A stretch of DNA of 51,785 bases from Gemmataceae bacterium (GTDB taxonomy: Bacteria; Planctomycetota; Planctomycetia; Gemmatales; Gemmataceae): NCBI GenBank assembly GCA_019748295.1, contig JAIEPT010000071.1, positions 1-51,785 on the forward strand, read 5' to 3'. Shown piece by piece: positions 41,522 through 50,006 of this stretch. The position numbers were made by a program, and so were the translations under genes. Within the stretch, counting starts at the first letter, position 1, and each line of letters opens with the position of its first letter. A model generated the notes under the pieces. The model was not told the origin of the DNA. It made no database searches and saw only the letters and a list, made by a program, of their open reading frames with translations.

Positions 41522-41893
41522 TCAAATCAGCAAGACACGTTTCAAGATGTGCGGAGGCGTTGCGGCGAACCCGTTTTCCGGGGCGCCATGATATGCCAAG
41601 CGGAACTCGTTCGTCCAAATTGTTCGCCGGAACAAGTGCGTAGCGTACTGGACCGGACCGATCAGCTGCGGTTTCAGCTCGGGCGGGGTCGCCTGGGGAG
41701 CGCGTTCAAGAGCGGGGCAACCAGGAAGATGATCGGGGTGATGATCTGGGTGCGAATCGGGCAATCCGCCATCATGAGAGGAACTGCTGACGGAGTTGTC
41801 TTCACCCTGAGTTGTCGTGGCCGCGCAAACGCAAATGCCCGGCGGCAGGAAAAGGAGGGCGATCAGAAGGGGGTTCAAGCAACAGCGCAGCAT
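41522..41893 (-). CDS. Small secreted His-rich protein at the end of the Cus locus
   Basis: A 123-aa protein, ATG at 41893 with GGAG about 8 nt upstream. A lipoprotein- or Sec-type signal (LLIALLFLPPGICVCA) precedes a His/Asp-rich stretch (SHPDHHPDHLPGC) suited to metal binding. The C-terminus ATPPHILKRVLLI is similar to the tail of the Cys-rich protein at 49335 (IEPPDLLIRLQRFVI). A TTGACA hexamer lies on this strand at 41944-41939 but no good -10 follows, so own promoter use is uncertain. It is 267 bp after the CusA stop and the last member of the metal cluster. Function unknown. Confidence 0.7.
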   Translation of the reverse strand: MLRCCLNPLLIALLFLPPGICVCAATTTQGEDNSVSSSSHDGGLPDSHPDHHPDHLPGCPALERAPQATPPELKPQLIGPVQYATHLFRRTIWTNEFRLAYHGAPENGFAATPPHILKRVLLI

Positions 41894-42160
41894 GGCCGTA
41901 CTCCACTCACACTACAAGCTAAGCATGCACAACTGCTTTGTCAAGGGGACAGTGGGGTTTTTTCCTGGTAACTCGCGATCGCTCCGGTCTACGGAAACAA
42001 GCCCATCCAGCGTGCGGAACTCAAGCCTCCGCGTTCGAAAAAAGATTGGACGGAAAAGCGCCGCGGCTGGCACACGCTGAATACGCGATTGTCCTTTGGT
42101 GATGCGCTGCCCAACGATCTGCACTCTGCTGCTTCCAAAACGTGCATCCCGACCAAGACG

Positions 42161-45100
42161 TCAGGAGGATTGGCAGGAATCGGCCGCAACGCCTTCCGCG
42201 GCCGCTGGACCTGCGTTTTGCGTGGCTTCACCCTTCGCCGCCAACCGATCGGCCTGAATCTTCAGCCACCGTCCCCGTCGGACCCAGTAGAAGCGGACCG
42301 GAAGGAAAATGTCGACGACTTCATCGGCGATGAGGAGGCCGCCAAGAACCGGCAGCGCCATCGCGGAGATGATCTCGCTGCCCACTCCCGTCGAAAAAAG
42401 CATCGGAGCGATGGCGACAATGGCAACGCCTTCCGTAAGCAGCTTGGGCCGCAGCCTATGAACAGCGCCTTCAATGACCGCTTCTCGAAGCTCTTCGAGA
42501 GACTTGATGTTCTCCAAGCCGCCGCGTTTGTCGATCGCCTCCCGGAGATAGACGAGCATGATGATGCCGGTCTCGGTCGCCATTCCGAATGCCGCGATGT
42601 AGCCGACCCAGATCGCCAAGCTGAACTCGACGGGAGGGGCGGACCAGCCGTGCATGATCTTCGGGAACAGAAACTGGAAGAAGATGCCTCCCGCGAGGGC
42701 TTCGGGGACCGCCATCATCATGAGCAAGGCGTCCACGAAGTCCTTGTAAGTAAAATAGAGAGTGACGAAGATCAAAAGGCCCACGACCGGAAAAATGATG
42801 CGTAGGGTTCGAGCCGCGCGCACCTGATGCTCGAACTCGCCGGCCCATTCGATATGCACGCCGGCCGGCATTCGGACTTTCTCCGCGACTACCCGCTGGG
42901 CTTCTTCGACGAAACCGATGATGTCGCGATCGCCGCGAACATTGAGCGTCACATAGTTGCGCAAGCGGCCGTTCTCGCTCTTGATCATCGTCGGTCCCTC
43001 GACGATCTTGACGTCAGCCACTTCGCCCAACGGGACTTGCAGAGACCCACCGCCTGGCAGGTGTTCGGGCGACGCGACATGTTGCCGATCGACCGCGGCA
43101 AGCCCCGAGGCATCGCCGTTCGGAGCAGACATTGCCGCGGCCCCCGCATTGCCCATGGCTGCGACACGGCTTACAAGAAGACGCTTGATCTGCTGCTCGT
43201 CCTCACGGAAGTCGCGAGCGTATCGGACCCGTACCGGGAATCGGTCTCGGCCTTCGACCGTCTGCGTGATGACTTTGCCGCCCAGAGCCACCTCGATCGT
43301 GTCTTGAATATCCATGACGCTGACGCCATACCGTGCGGCTTTCTCGCGATCGACGTGGATTTCAAGGTAGCCTTCGCCCATGATCGGTTCCGCGATCACG
43401 TCCCGCGCCCCCTCCAGGGGCTTGAGCGCCTGCTCGATCTCCTTGCACACCGTGTCGATGCTCGCGAGGTCGGGACCAAAGACTCGGACGCCGATCTGGG
43501 TACGAACCCCGGTCGTGAGCATGTCGATTCGATTGGCGATGGGCTGCGTCCAGATGTTGCTCCATCCCGGAACTTGAACGACCGTATCCAATTCCTGAAG
43601 CAGGTCCCCCTTGGGCCCCGAATCCCGACGCCACAGGAACAACTTCTTGGCGAACGGTTCCTGCAACTTCCGGCGAAGTTCGACGAATTCCGCCAGCGAA
43701 GTCGGATCATGGGGTTCTCCTTGATCGGCTTTGTTCGCCTCCTGCAGGAACTTTCGCAGTTTCGGTCCGGACTTGGCGCCTTGCAGCAAGTTTCGCTTGG
43801 ATGCCTCTCGGGCCAGTTCTTGAATCGACAACCAAGTGAACGCCTCGACGCCTCGATCGAACAGCTCCCAGTTCACCTTTTTCCCGATGTGCTCTTTCCA
43901 CAAACGCAGGCGTTCGGACTTCAACTCACGGAGCACCTCTCCCTGAAATGTCCGTCGCTCGACGCCAAGCGATTCGGCCGTTTGATGGAGGGCGCCCTGG
44001 ACCCATCCTTCTTTCAGCGCCAGCGCCGCGGCGGGTTCGGTCTTCAAGACGGCCGCCTCGCTGAGCCGGTCGGCCACCGCCTGGGTGATCCGCGTCACGT
44101 CTTCCAAAGCGGGAGACTCGGAGAGCCATTTGCCGTAGCGAGGCGCCAATGACGCCGCCAACTCATTCATCGCCGCATCCCGACGAACGTCCTTGGTCCA
44201 CTCCACGTCTTTGGCAGCCTCGAATCGCCGGACGGTATTGTCGACGACCGTTCGAGTGAGGACGGGGGCGAGATGGATCTGAAACTCCCGATACCGCTGT
44301 TGCGCCAAGGTGCGAAGCGTTTCGTCGAAGCGGGCGACGGCCGTCATGGTCGCGTCATTGATCATCGCGTCCCGCTCGTCGGCCGCCTCTTTTACCTTGC
44401 GGTCGGCCGCCGGCAGATCTTTGAGAGGCGCCAAGTTCGAGAAAATCGATTCCCGCTCCTCAAGCGTCGTCAATACGGCTCGGACCTGGCGCGACGCATC
44501 CTCGAATCGAATGGCTCGCTTGGGCCAAATCTCCCGGGGACGGTAATTGACGAACGTCTCCACCATGTCCAGCGGAGCGGGATCGGTGGGCGTATCGGCG
44601 CGCCCTGCCTTGCCGATCACGGACTCGACCTCGGGAAACCCGCGGAGCAACGCATTGCGCGCCCTTAGATCGTCCGCGACCTGCGTGATGCTCGCCCGCG
44701 GCACCGTAATCGGCATATCCATGACCGTGCCTTCGTTGAGCGCGGGCATGAACTCGACGCCGATCTTCGTGAATCCATGTGCCCAGAGCCCAATGAGGAC
44801 GAGCGAGAGAAAGCTCACGATTTGCCAGTGCCAACCCCGAATCGACATGACGGTGATGAAAGTCACAACCGACAGCACGCAAAAGAACGAAATCTGCCAG
44901 TAATGGAATGCGGCCCCGAGGCCAAGCAGGGCGGGCAACGGAAACATGCCCGCCGCCAGGATGAGCAATGCGGCGAACGCCCACATCACCAGGTTGCGTC
45001 GCGGGAGCGCCCAGGTCAGCAAGGGCTTGTAAATGTTGATGAAGCTTCGGACGATCCAGTTGTCTTCTTCGGATTTCAGCTTGCCGCGGATCAGGCCGGG

Positions 45101-46597
45101 AATGAGTGCGGGCACGAGCGTCACCGAGATGATTGCGACACCTACCATCGCCAGACTCTTGGTGATGGCCATCGGATGGAACAACTTGCCTTCGCGGCCG
45201 CTCATCGAAAAGACCGGAACAAACGAGAGCAGGATGATGAGCACCGAGAAGAAGATGGGCCGCCCGACCATACGGCACGCGCGAATCACGATTTCGGTCG
45301 TGTCGCCCGTCACCGGCTTGTCGCCGAAGTGCTCCTTCAAATGATGAGTCGCGTTTTCGACCATCACGATTGCCTGATCGACGAGGATGCCGAGCGAGAT
45401 CGTGATCCCCGCGAGCGACATGATGTTCGCTTGCACGTCGATCACATGAAACTTGCGGAGCAGCCACATCATGAGGAACGAAAACAGAACCGACAGCGGC
45501 AAAGTGACGCAGATGACGAAGACGCTGCGAAAGTGCATCAGGATCAGAAGGATGGCGATGCTCGCGATGAGCGTCTCATGCCACATCACCTCGGTAAGTG
45601 TTTCGATGGCGCCATGGATCAAGTGAGAGCGATCATAAGCGGGAACGATGTGGACGCCTTCGGGCAATGCGGGCTGGAGGTCCTGAATCTTGCGGCGGAC
45701 GCGGTCGATGACCGCAAGCGGATTCTCGCCATGCCGCATGACGACCACGCCGCCGACGGTTTCGCTGCCCCCTTTTTCGTAAACGTTTCGGCGAAAACCC
45801 GCCCCGACTTGCACGATGGCGACGTTCTTGACGTAGATCGGAACGCCTCCCGACTCCTTGATGACGGCGTTTTCGAGGTCTTTCGTGTTGCGCACCCACC
45901 CAATGCTCCGAACCAAATACTCGGCGTTGCTTTTCTGGATGACTCGACCGCCCACCGAGCCGTTGCTGCGGGCGACCGCTTCGTACAACTCGCCCAGCGT
46001 AATGCCGTGAGCCCGAAGCGAATTCGGATCGACATCGATCTGGTATTCGAAAGGAATGCCCCCTGAGATGCCGACCTCCGCTACTCCGGGAACGGAGTTG
46101 ATCTCGGGGCCGACGTAGAACTTCTGCAAGGCCCAGAGTCGGCCGGGGTCCAGCTTGCCGCCTTCGAGCGTGTACCAGAAGATTTGGCCCAGTGCCGTTT
46201 CATCCGGCGCCAGATAAGGGACGACTCCCTGCGGCAGAAACGTGCTCGCCAGGGAAAGTTTTTCGAGAACCCGTTCTCGCGCGAAGTAGAAGCCGACGTC
46301 GTCCTCGAAGATGACCGTGATCATCGAGTAGTTGAATTCGGACGTGGATCGAACGGCTTTGACGCCCGCCAATCCCTGCAGCTTCAGCGAGAGCGGATAG
46401 GTGACCTGATCCTCGACCTCCTGAGGGCTGCGTCCCATCCAGTCCGTGAAGACGATGACTTGGTTCTCGCTCAGGTCCGGAATCGCATCCATCGGCGTAT
46501 TCAGGACCGCGTAAAGGGAGCAGACCGTCAGCACGGCTGCGATCCCCATCACCAAGTAGCGGTTCCGAATCGACAGTTCGATAAGCTTCTCGATCAT
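42161..46597 (-). CDS. cusA: CusA-type heavy-metal RND efflux pump with large periplasmic insertion
   Basis: A 1478-aa inner-membrane proton antiporter; CusA and CzcA pumps are usually about 1040-1070 aa. Core motifs are intact: PDLSENQVIVFTDW, GILVDQAIVMVENATHH in TM4, and RPKLLTEGVAIVAIAPMLFSTG. The three methionines that carry Cu(I)/Ag(I) in CusA appear conserved in the contexts VMDMP (about residue 628), PLDMVET (677) and RIDMLTTG (1022). Residues about 687-996 are an extra, mainly helical, charged domain inserted between REIWP and LLQELD. Before EFMPALNEG (about 615) there are three hydrophobic segments instead of one. A shorter linker insertion is near 1144-1182. It follows the cusB gene by 87 nt. 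Confidence 0.9.
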   Translation of the reverse strand: MIEKLIELSIRNRYLVMGIAAVLTVCSLYAVLNTPMDAIPDLSENQVIVFTDWMGRSPQEVEDQVTYPLSLKLQGLAGVKAVRSTSEFNYSMITVIFEDDVGFYFARERVLEKLSLASTFLPQGVVPYLAPDETALGQIFWYTLEGGKLDPGRLWALQKFYVGPEINSVPGVAEVGISGGIPFEYQIDVDPNSLRAHGITLGELYEAVARSNGSVGGRVIQKSNAEYLVRSIGWVRNTKDLENAVIKESGGVPIYVKNVAIVQVGAGFRRNVYEKGGSETVGGVVVMRHGENPLAVIDRVRRKIQDLQPALPEGVHIVPAYDRSHLIHGAIETLTEVMWHETLIASIAILLILMHFRSVFVICVTLPLSVLFSFLMMWLLRKFHVIDVQANIMSLAGITISLGILVDQAIVMVENATHHLKEHFGDKPVTGDTTEIVIRACRMVGRPIFFSVLIILLSFVPVFSMSGREGKLFHPMAITKSLAMVGVAIISVTLVPALIPGLIRGKLKSEEDNWIVRSFINIYKPLLTWALPRRNLVMWAFAALLILAAGMFPLPALLGLGAAFHYWQISFFCVLSVVTFITVMSIRGWHWQIVSFLSLVLIGLWAHGFTKIGVEFMPALNEGTVMDMPITVPRASITQVADDLRARNALLRGFPEVESVIGKAGRADTPTDPAPLDMVETFVNYRPREIWPKRAIRFEDASRQVRAVLTTLEERESIFSNLAPLKDLPAADRKVKEAADERDAMINDATMTAVARFDETLRTLAQQRYREFQIHLAPVLTRTVVDNTVRRFEAAKDVEWTKDVRRDAAMNELAASLAPRYGKWLSESPALEDVTRITQAVADRLSEAAVLKTEPAAALALKEGWVQGALHQTAESLGVERRTFQGEVLRELKSERLRLWKEHIGKKVNWELFDRGVEAFTWLSIQELAREASKRNLLQGAKSGPKLRKFLQEANKADQGEPHDPTSLAEFVELRRKLQEPFAKKLFLWRRDSGPKGDLLQELDTVVQVPGWSNIWTQPIANRIDMLTTGVRTQIGVRVFGPDLASIDTVCKEIEQALKPLEGARDVIAEPIMGEGYLEIHVDREKAARYGVSVMDIQDTIEVALGGKVITQTVEGRDRFPVRVRYARDFREDEQQIKRLLVSRVAAMGNAGAAAMSAPNGDASGLAAVDRQHVASPEHLPGGGSLQVPLGEVADVKIVEGPTMIKSENGRLRNYVTLNVRGDRDIIGFVEEAQRVVAEKVRMPAGVHIEWAGEFEHQVRAARTLRIIFPVVGLLIFVTLYFTYKDFVDALLMMMAVPEALAGGIFFQFLFPKIMHGWSAPPVEFSLAIWVGYIAAFGMATETGIIMLVYLREAIDKRGGLENIKSLEELREAVIEGAVHRLRPKLLTEGVAIVAIAPMLFSTGVGSEIISAMALPVLGGLLIADEVVDIFLPVRFYWVRRGRWLKIQADRLAAKGEATQNAGPAAAEGVAADSCQSS

Positions 46598-46684
46598 GGC
46601 ACGATTCCGCTTGACTAGGCTGAACGAAGGGATGGTTGACGAAGAGGCGAGCCGAGAGTCTTTTGGAGCAATGGCCCCCAGGCC

Positions 46685-48823
46685 TCACGGCGCCCTGCCT
46701 TTTTTGACCGACGCCTTGAGGCGTTCGACGTTCGCGAGCATAGCGGCTGGATTCCTGTTCGCGTCGTCTTCGCAGCCGTCGCAGCAGAGGAAAACAGGCC
46801 GACCCTGGATCACGACCTTGATGGGCGGCCCCATGGAGCCGAGGCGACTCTTCGTCAGCGAAGCGCAAAATCCTTGGGATTCCGCGAGCGCACGATCCGC
46901 GGACGAGAGTTTGGAGAGACTTGCCTGGATTTCGGCTTCCTTCGGTTCCGACTTTCCGGATGGGGGAACGGGTGAAGGAAGCGATTGACCCTTGCGAAGT
47001 CGGCTCACGGCGTCAACGGTTTCCCCGGGGTGGTCCTTGGCTTCCTTCTCGCACGCCTTGCAGCAGAGAAAGACCGGTTCGCCTTGGAGCATGAGCTTGA
47101 CCGGCTTGCCCATCGAACCAAGCCGGCTTTTCAGGATAGGACAGATTTGCTGCGCTTCGGCTAGCTTTTGATCTTCCGGCGAGAGCTTGGCGAGGGCCGC
47201 CTTAACCTTCGCATCCTCGTCGCCGGTCTGGCTTGGACGGACGGCGGATCCCTTCTTGTCCGACTGCGGCCCACCGCTGGCTCCGAAGTACGTCGATCCG
47301 ACGCCGCCGGTCAGGCGAGTTTCCGCGTCAATCAAGAATCCGGCGGTCACCGCGATCTTGTCGCCCGGTTCGATGCCCGAGAGGATCGGGTAGTAGCCGC
47401 CGCTGCGAGGGCCGACTTCGACGAGGACTCCGTCATAAACGCCTGGTTCGGACTCCCGGTAGACGACTTTGCGGCTCCCCGTGTCGATGACGGCCGACTC
47501 GGGAATTGCAAGAATCAGGCCTTTGGCGGTTGCGGCGACCTCCATGGCGGCCATGAGGTTGGAAGTAGAACCCGCTGCGAACGCAAACGGCGAGCCGGCG
47601 AGTGCCGCGATCGCTCCCTCGGCCGCGACTCCCTCCGCCCACGCTTCCGTCCGTTGGCGCTTGATGAAGTCCAGGCTCGTCGTCAGCGATTGCAGGCTGA
47701 CCGTGGCGTACATGCCCGGACGAAGTTCATGATGATGGTTGTCCATGTCGAAGCGCACGCGCAAGGTTCGGGTTGAGGCGTCGAGGTGGGGGTGCAGGAA
47801 GGCGATCTTGCCGCGATACGTCTGGTTGGGGAAGGACTTCGTCGTCGCGGTGACGTCCAGGTCTTCGCTGAGATACGCCAACTCGTCCTCATACACCTGT
47901 GCTTCGATCCAGACCGTCGACAGGTCAACGACGTCGAAGAGTCGCGCGCCTTCTTCGACGTACTCTCCCTCCACCTGATATTTCTTGAGGATGTGCCCAC
48001 TGATGGGCGAGCGAACGGTCACACGAGTCTGAGCGCGTCCCGATTTCGCAAAACCTTCGATCTGCTCCTCGCCGAATCCCCAGAGCCTGAGGCGGTCTTT
48101 GGCGATTTGTTCCAAGTCCTGATTGTTGATGCGGCGCGCATCCAGGAGGTTCTGAAGCGTGCTGACGAGATCCGGAGAGTACAGTTCCGCGATCGGATCG
48201 CCCTTTTTGACCCACTGCCCCGTGACGTTGACGTAGAGTTTGTCGATGCGGCTTTTGCCGCTCACCCGAGCCGTGATCCGCTGGAGTTTCCGTTCGTCGA
48301 ACTCCACGAATCCAACAGTGCGGATTTCTTTGATCAGGCGGCGAAATTCCGCCGGAGCAGTTCGAATGCCCGCAAGCGCAACGCGATAGGGCGACAGTTG
48401 AACGCGCGACACCACGCCAGGAGGGAGCGGCTCGTCTTCGGACTTGTCCCCTTTTTTGCGCTGCGAAAGCGGCATGCCGCAGACGGGGCATTTGTCAGGC
48501 TTCTCCCGCACGACGGACGGGTGCATCGGGCACCAGAATTCGGTGTCCGAAGCGGCGACTGCAGCCATCGACGCCGGCCGCGTCCACTTTTCGTAGTACG
48601 CCTTGATCGTGTCCCAGTAAGCGATGACGCCGCCGATCGCCAGGAGAATGGCGATAAAGCGGAGGCGTGCCAACTTTACGAGGACAACGAAATCAAACCA
48701 CCACCAGGCTTTGCGGAGGGGGCTGAGGCCTGGCGGCGCTCGAAGGCCGCCTTCGTCCTGCGCGACCGGGATGGCGGGTCTTTCCAGGTACTGCTCGCGA
48801 CGCGGATCGGCGGGGTTCGTCAT
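46685..48823 (-). CDS. cusB: CusB-type RND periplasmic adaptor with extra metal-binding domains
   Basis: A 712-aa membrane fusion protein, much longer than typical CusB (about 400 aa). One membrane segment (about 52-70) anchors it. A heavy-metal-binding domain (CPMHPSVV...KCPVCGMPL, C98, C112, C115) is followed by the barrel-sandwich and beta-barrel adaptor region (about 130-520; GKSRIDKLYVNVTGQWVKKGDPIAELYSPDL). The last 165 residues hold two tandem copies (about 546-612 and 640-705) of a domain with SRLGSMG, then Gly-x-P-V-F-L-C-C-x-x-C. These repeats resemble TRASH/YHS-like metal domains. It links CusA to the outer-membrane channel and probably hands over Cu(I). Confidence 0.88.
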   Translation of the reverse strand: MTNPADPRREQYLERPAIPVAQDEGGLRAPPGLSPLRKAWWWFDFVVLVKLARLRFIAILLAIGGVIAYWDTIKAYYEKWTRPASMAAVAASDTEFWCPMHPSVVREKPDKCPVCGMPLSQRKKGDKSEDEPLPPGVVSRVQLSPYRVALAGIRTAPAEFRRLIKEIRTVGFVEFDERKLQRITARVSGKSRIDKLYVNVTGQWVKKGDPIAELYSPDLVSTLQNLLDARRINNQDLEQIAKDRLRLWGFGEEQIEGFAKSGRAQTRVTVRSPISGHILKKYQVEGEYVEEGARLFDVVDLSTVWIEAQVYEDELAYLSEDLDVTATTKSFPNQTYRGKIAFLHPHLDASTRTLRVRFDMDNHHHELRPGMYATVSLQSLTTSLDFIKRQRTEAWAEGVAAEGAIAALAGSPFAFAAGSTSNLMAAMEVAATAKGLILAIPESAVIDTGSRKVVYRESEPGVYDGVLVEVGPRSGGYYPILSGIEPGDKIAVTAGFLIDAETRLTGGVGSTYFGASGGPQSDKKGSAVRPSQTGDEDAKVKAALAKLSPEDQKLAEAQQICPILKSRLGSMGKPVKLMLQGEPVFLCCKACEKEAKDHPGETVDAVSRLRKGQSLPSPVPPSGKSEPKEAEIQASLSKLSSADRALAESQGFCASLTKSRLGSMGPPIKVVIQGRPVFLCCDGCEDDANRNPAAMLANVERLKASVKKGRAP

Positions 48824-49334
48824 GACGTCTGCTTAAAAAGAAAAGGGCCTGGCGATGCCGGCAGAAATGGCCGAGGCGGCCAAACGTCGCCTCAGCCCTG
48901 CGGAAGGCTACTTATGGGAGCAACTTTTCGCGGGCGCTGCGGAAGCCGAGAGAACCGCACCCTGTCGGCGCTATCGCGGAGAGCGGCGGTTCCCCGGTCG
49001 GACAAACGCATGGACGCAGCCGTGCGCTGAACCGAGAATCCGTTCCTGTCGGTGGGACTGCGAGCTTAGCTCAAGCGCGAGCGCAATACCCAGGGGCAAG
49101 GCGCCGCCGCGAAAAGGCGAGCGGCAGGAGGCAGTCTACCTCCCTCTTCCTTCGGGTGAGGGTTGGGGTGAGGGCGCCTTTTCTCGCGTAACGCCACGTC
49201 GCATGCCCTCACCCCCGGCCCTCTCCCGGACTCTCCCGGAGGGGGAGGGGAGAAATGCAGGCGCCGCCGCGAAAACGACAAGTGCAACGGTAAGGGGAGA
49301 GCTTCCGAAGTGCGTTGAAGCCGAACAGGAAGCG
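48824..49334. other. Intergenic, repeat-bearing
   Basis: A 511-bp gap between the adaptor and the Cys-rich gene. Apart from the repeat at 49116-49275 no gene was recognised. A 15-bp direct repeat GCGCCGCCGCGAAAA at 49101 and 49261 flanks that element. The adaptor gene may have its own promoter here, but no convincing one was found, and its ATG has no clear Shine-Dalgarno. Confidence 0.5.
49116..49275. repeat. TIR-bounded CTCTCCC repeat element, copy 2
   Basis: It starts GGCGAGCGGC like copy 1 and ends GCGCCGCCGCG; the middle holds GAGGGTTGGGGTGAGGGCGCC, ACGCCACGTCGCA and GGGGAGGGGAGAAATGCAGG. The inner CTCTCCCGGA is doubled. The 15-bp end block recurs just left of the element (49101), as if an older neighbouring copy had been lost. 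Confidence 0.7.
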
Positions 49335-49841
49335 TCAAATGACGAAGCGCTGCAACCGTATCAGCAAATCAGGAGGTTCTATCTGAGGTGCGTAATCCAG
49401 TCCTGCATGGGCGACAGTTGAGTTGCCCGCGCCGACATCGAACGGGATCGAAAACAGCAAGTCCAGAGGAGCCGTCAGCGCGAAAGCAGGATCCTGATCC
49501 TCGACGCAAGTCACGCTTTCGCTCAGTTCCTTCTCGCAGCATCGTTGCGAAATAACCAGCCCTTGCCCCGTGACGTGCCAGGCAGCCTGAACAACTTTCT
49601 CCGACGTCTGCGAGCCGACCTGGCAGCAGCAGTTTTTCTTAGACGTGGTTGCCTTCGCGCCGCTCGCTGCCGATGGATCGCAGCAGCAAGCCGGACCGCC
49701 GAACAGCATGGAAAGACAAAGTGGTTTGCGGGTGCCGTCGGGGCAGATGCACTCGAAATGGGGAGTCGTTGCGAGAAAGGAAGCGCACATGGTCGTCCAG
49801 ACGACGCAATGCGTTCCAAGATTTCGCAGGACTCGATGCAT
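49335..49841 (-). CDS. Cys-rich secreted protein in the Cus operon
   Basis: A 168-aa protein; the ATG at 49841 is more likely than a TTG at 49868, though neither has a clear Shine-Dalgarno. After a hydrophobic start (CVVWTTMCASFLATT) it has CICPDGTRKPLC, GGPACCCDPS and KKNCCCQVG, giving at least ten cysteines within about 60 residues, plus CC later. This fits a copper or silver buffer in the periplasm. The C-terminus IEPPDLLIRLQRFVI resembles that of the small protein at 41522. It lies between the outer-membrane channel gene and the adaptor gene on the same strand, where CusF would sit in some enterobacterial operons, but it has no CusF fold features. Confidence 0.75.
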   Translation of the reverse strand: MHRVLRNLGTHCVVWTTMCASFLATTPHFECICPDGTRKPLCLSMLFGGPACCCDPSAASGAKATTSKKNCCCQVGSQTSEKVVQAAWHVTGQGLVISQRCCEKELSESVTCVEDQDPAFALTAPLDLLFSIPFDVGAGNSTVAHAGLDYAPQIEPPDLLIRLQRFVI

Positions 49842-50006
49842 GATGTAATTGTAGCCCAGTCGCCGCAAAACGCAATTCCAATCAACGTCGTAACGAGTTA
49901 CACAAGGCTTTTTGCTTACGACCAGGAAAGCTTCGTTCCCAATTCGACGATTCCGAGCGCTATTTGTCGCTGTCGAAGTTTGCAGCGACTGATCCGTCGC
50001 ATTGGT

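Noticed and set aside
41913..41944. TTGACA upstream of the small His-rich gene as a full promoter with copper operator
   Set aside because: No -10 hexamer at a proper spacing and no convincing dyad for a CopY/BlaI- or CsoR-type repressor.
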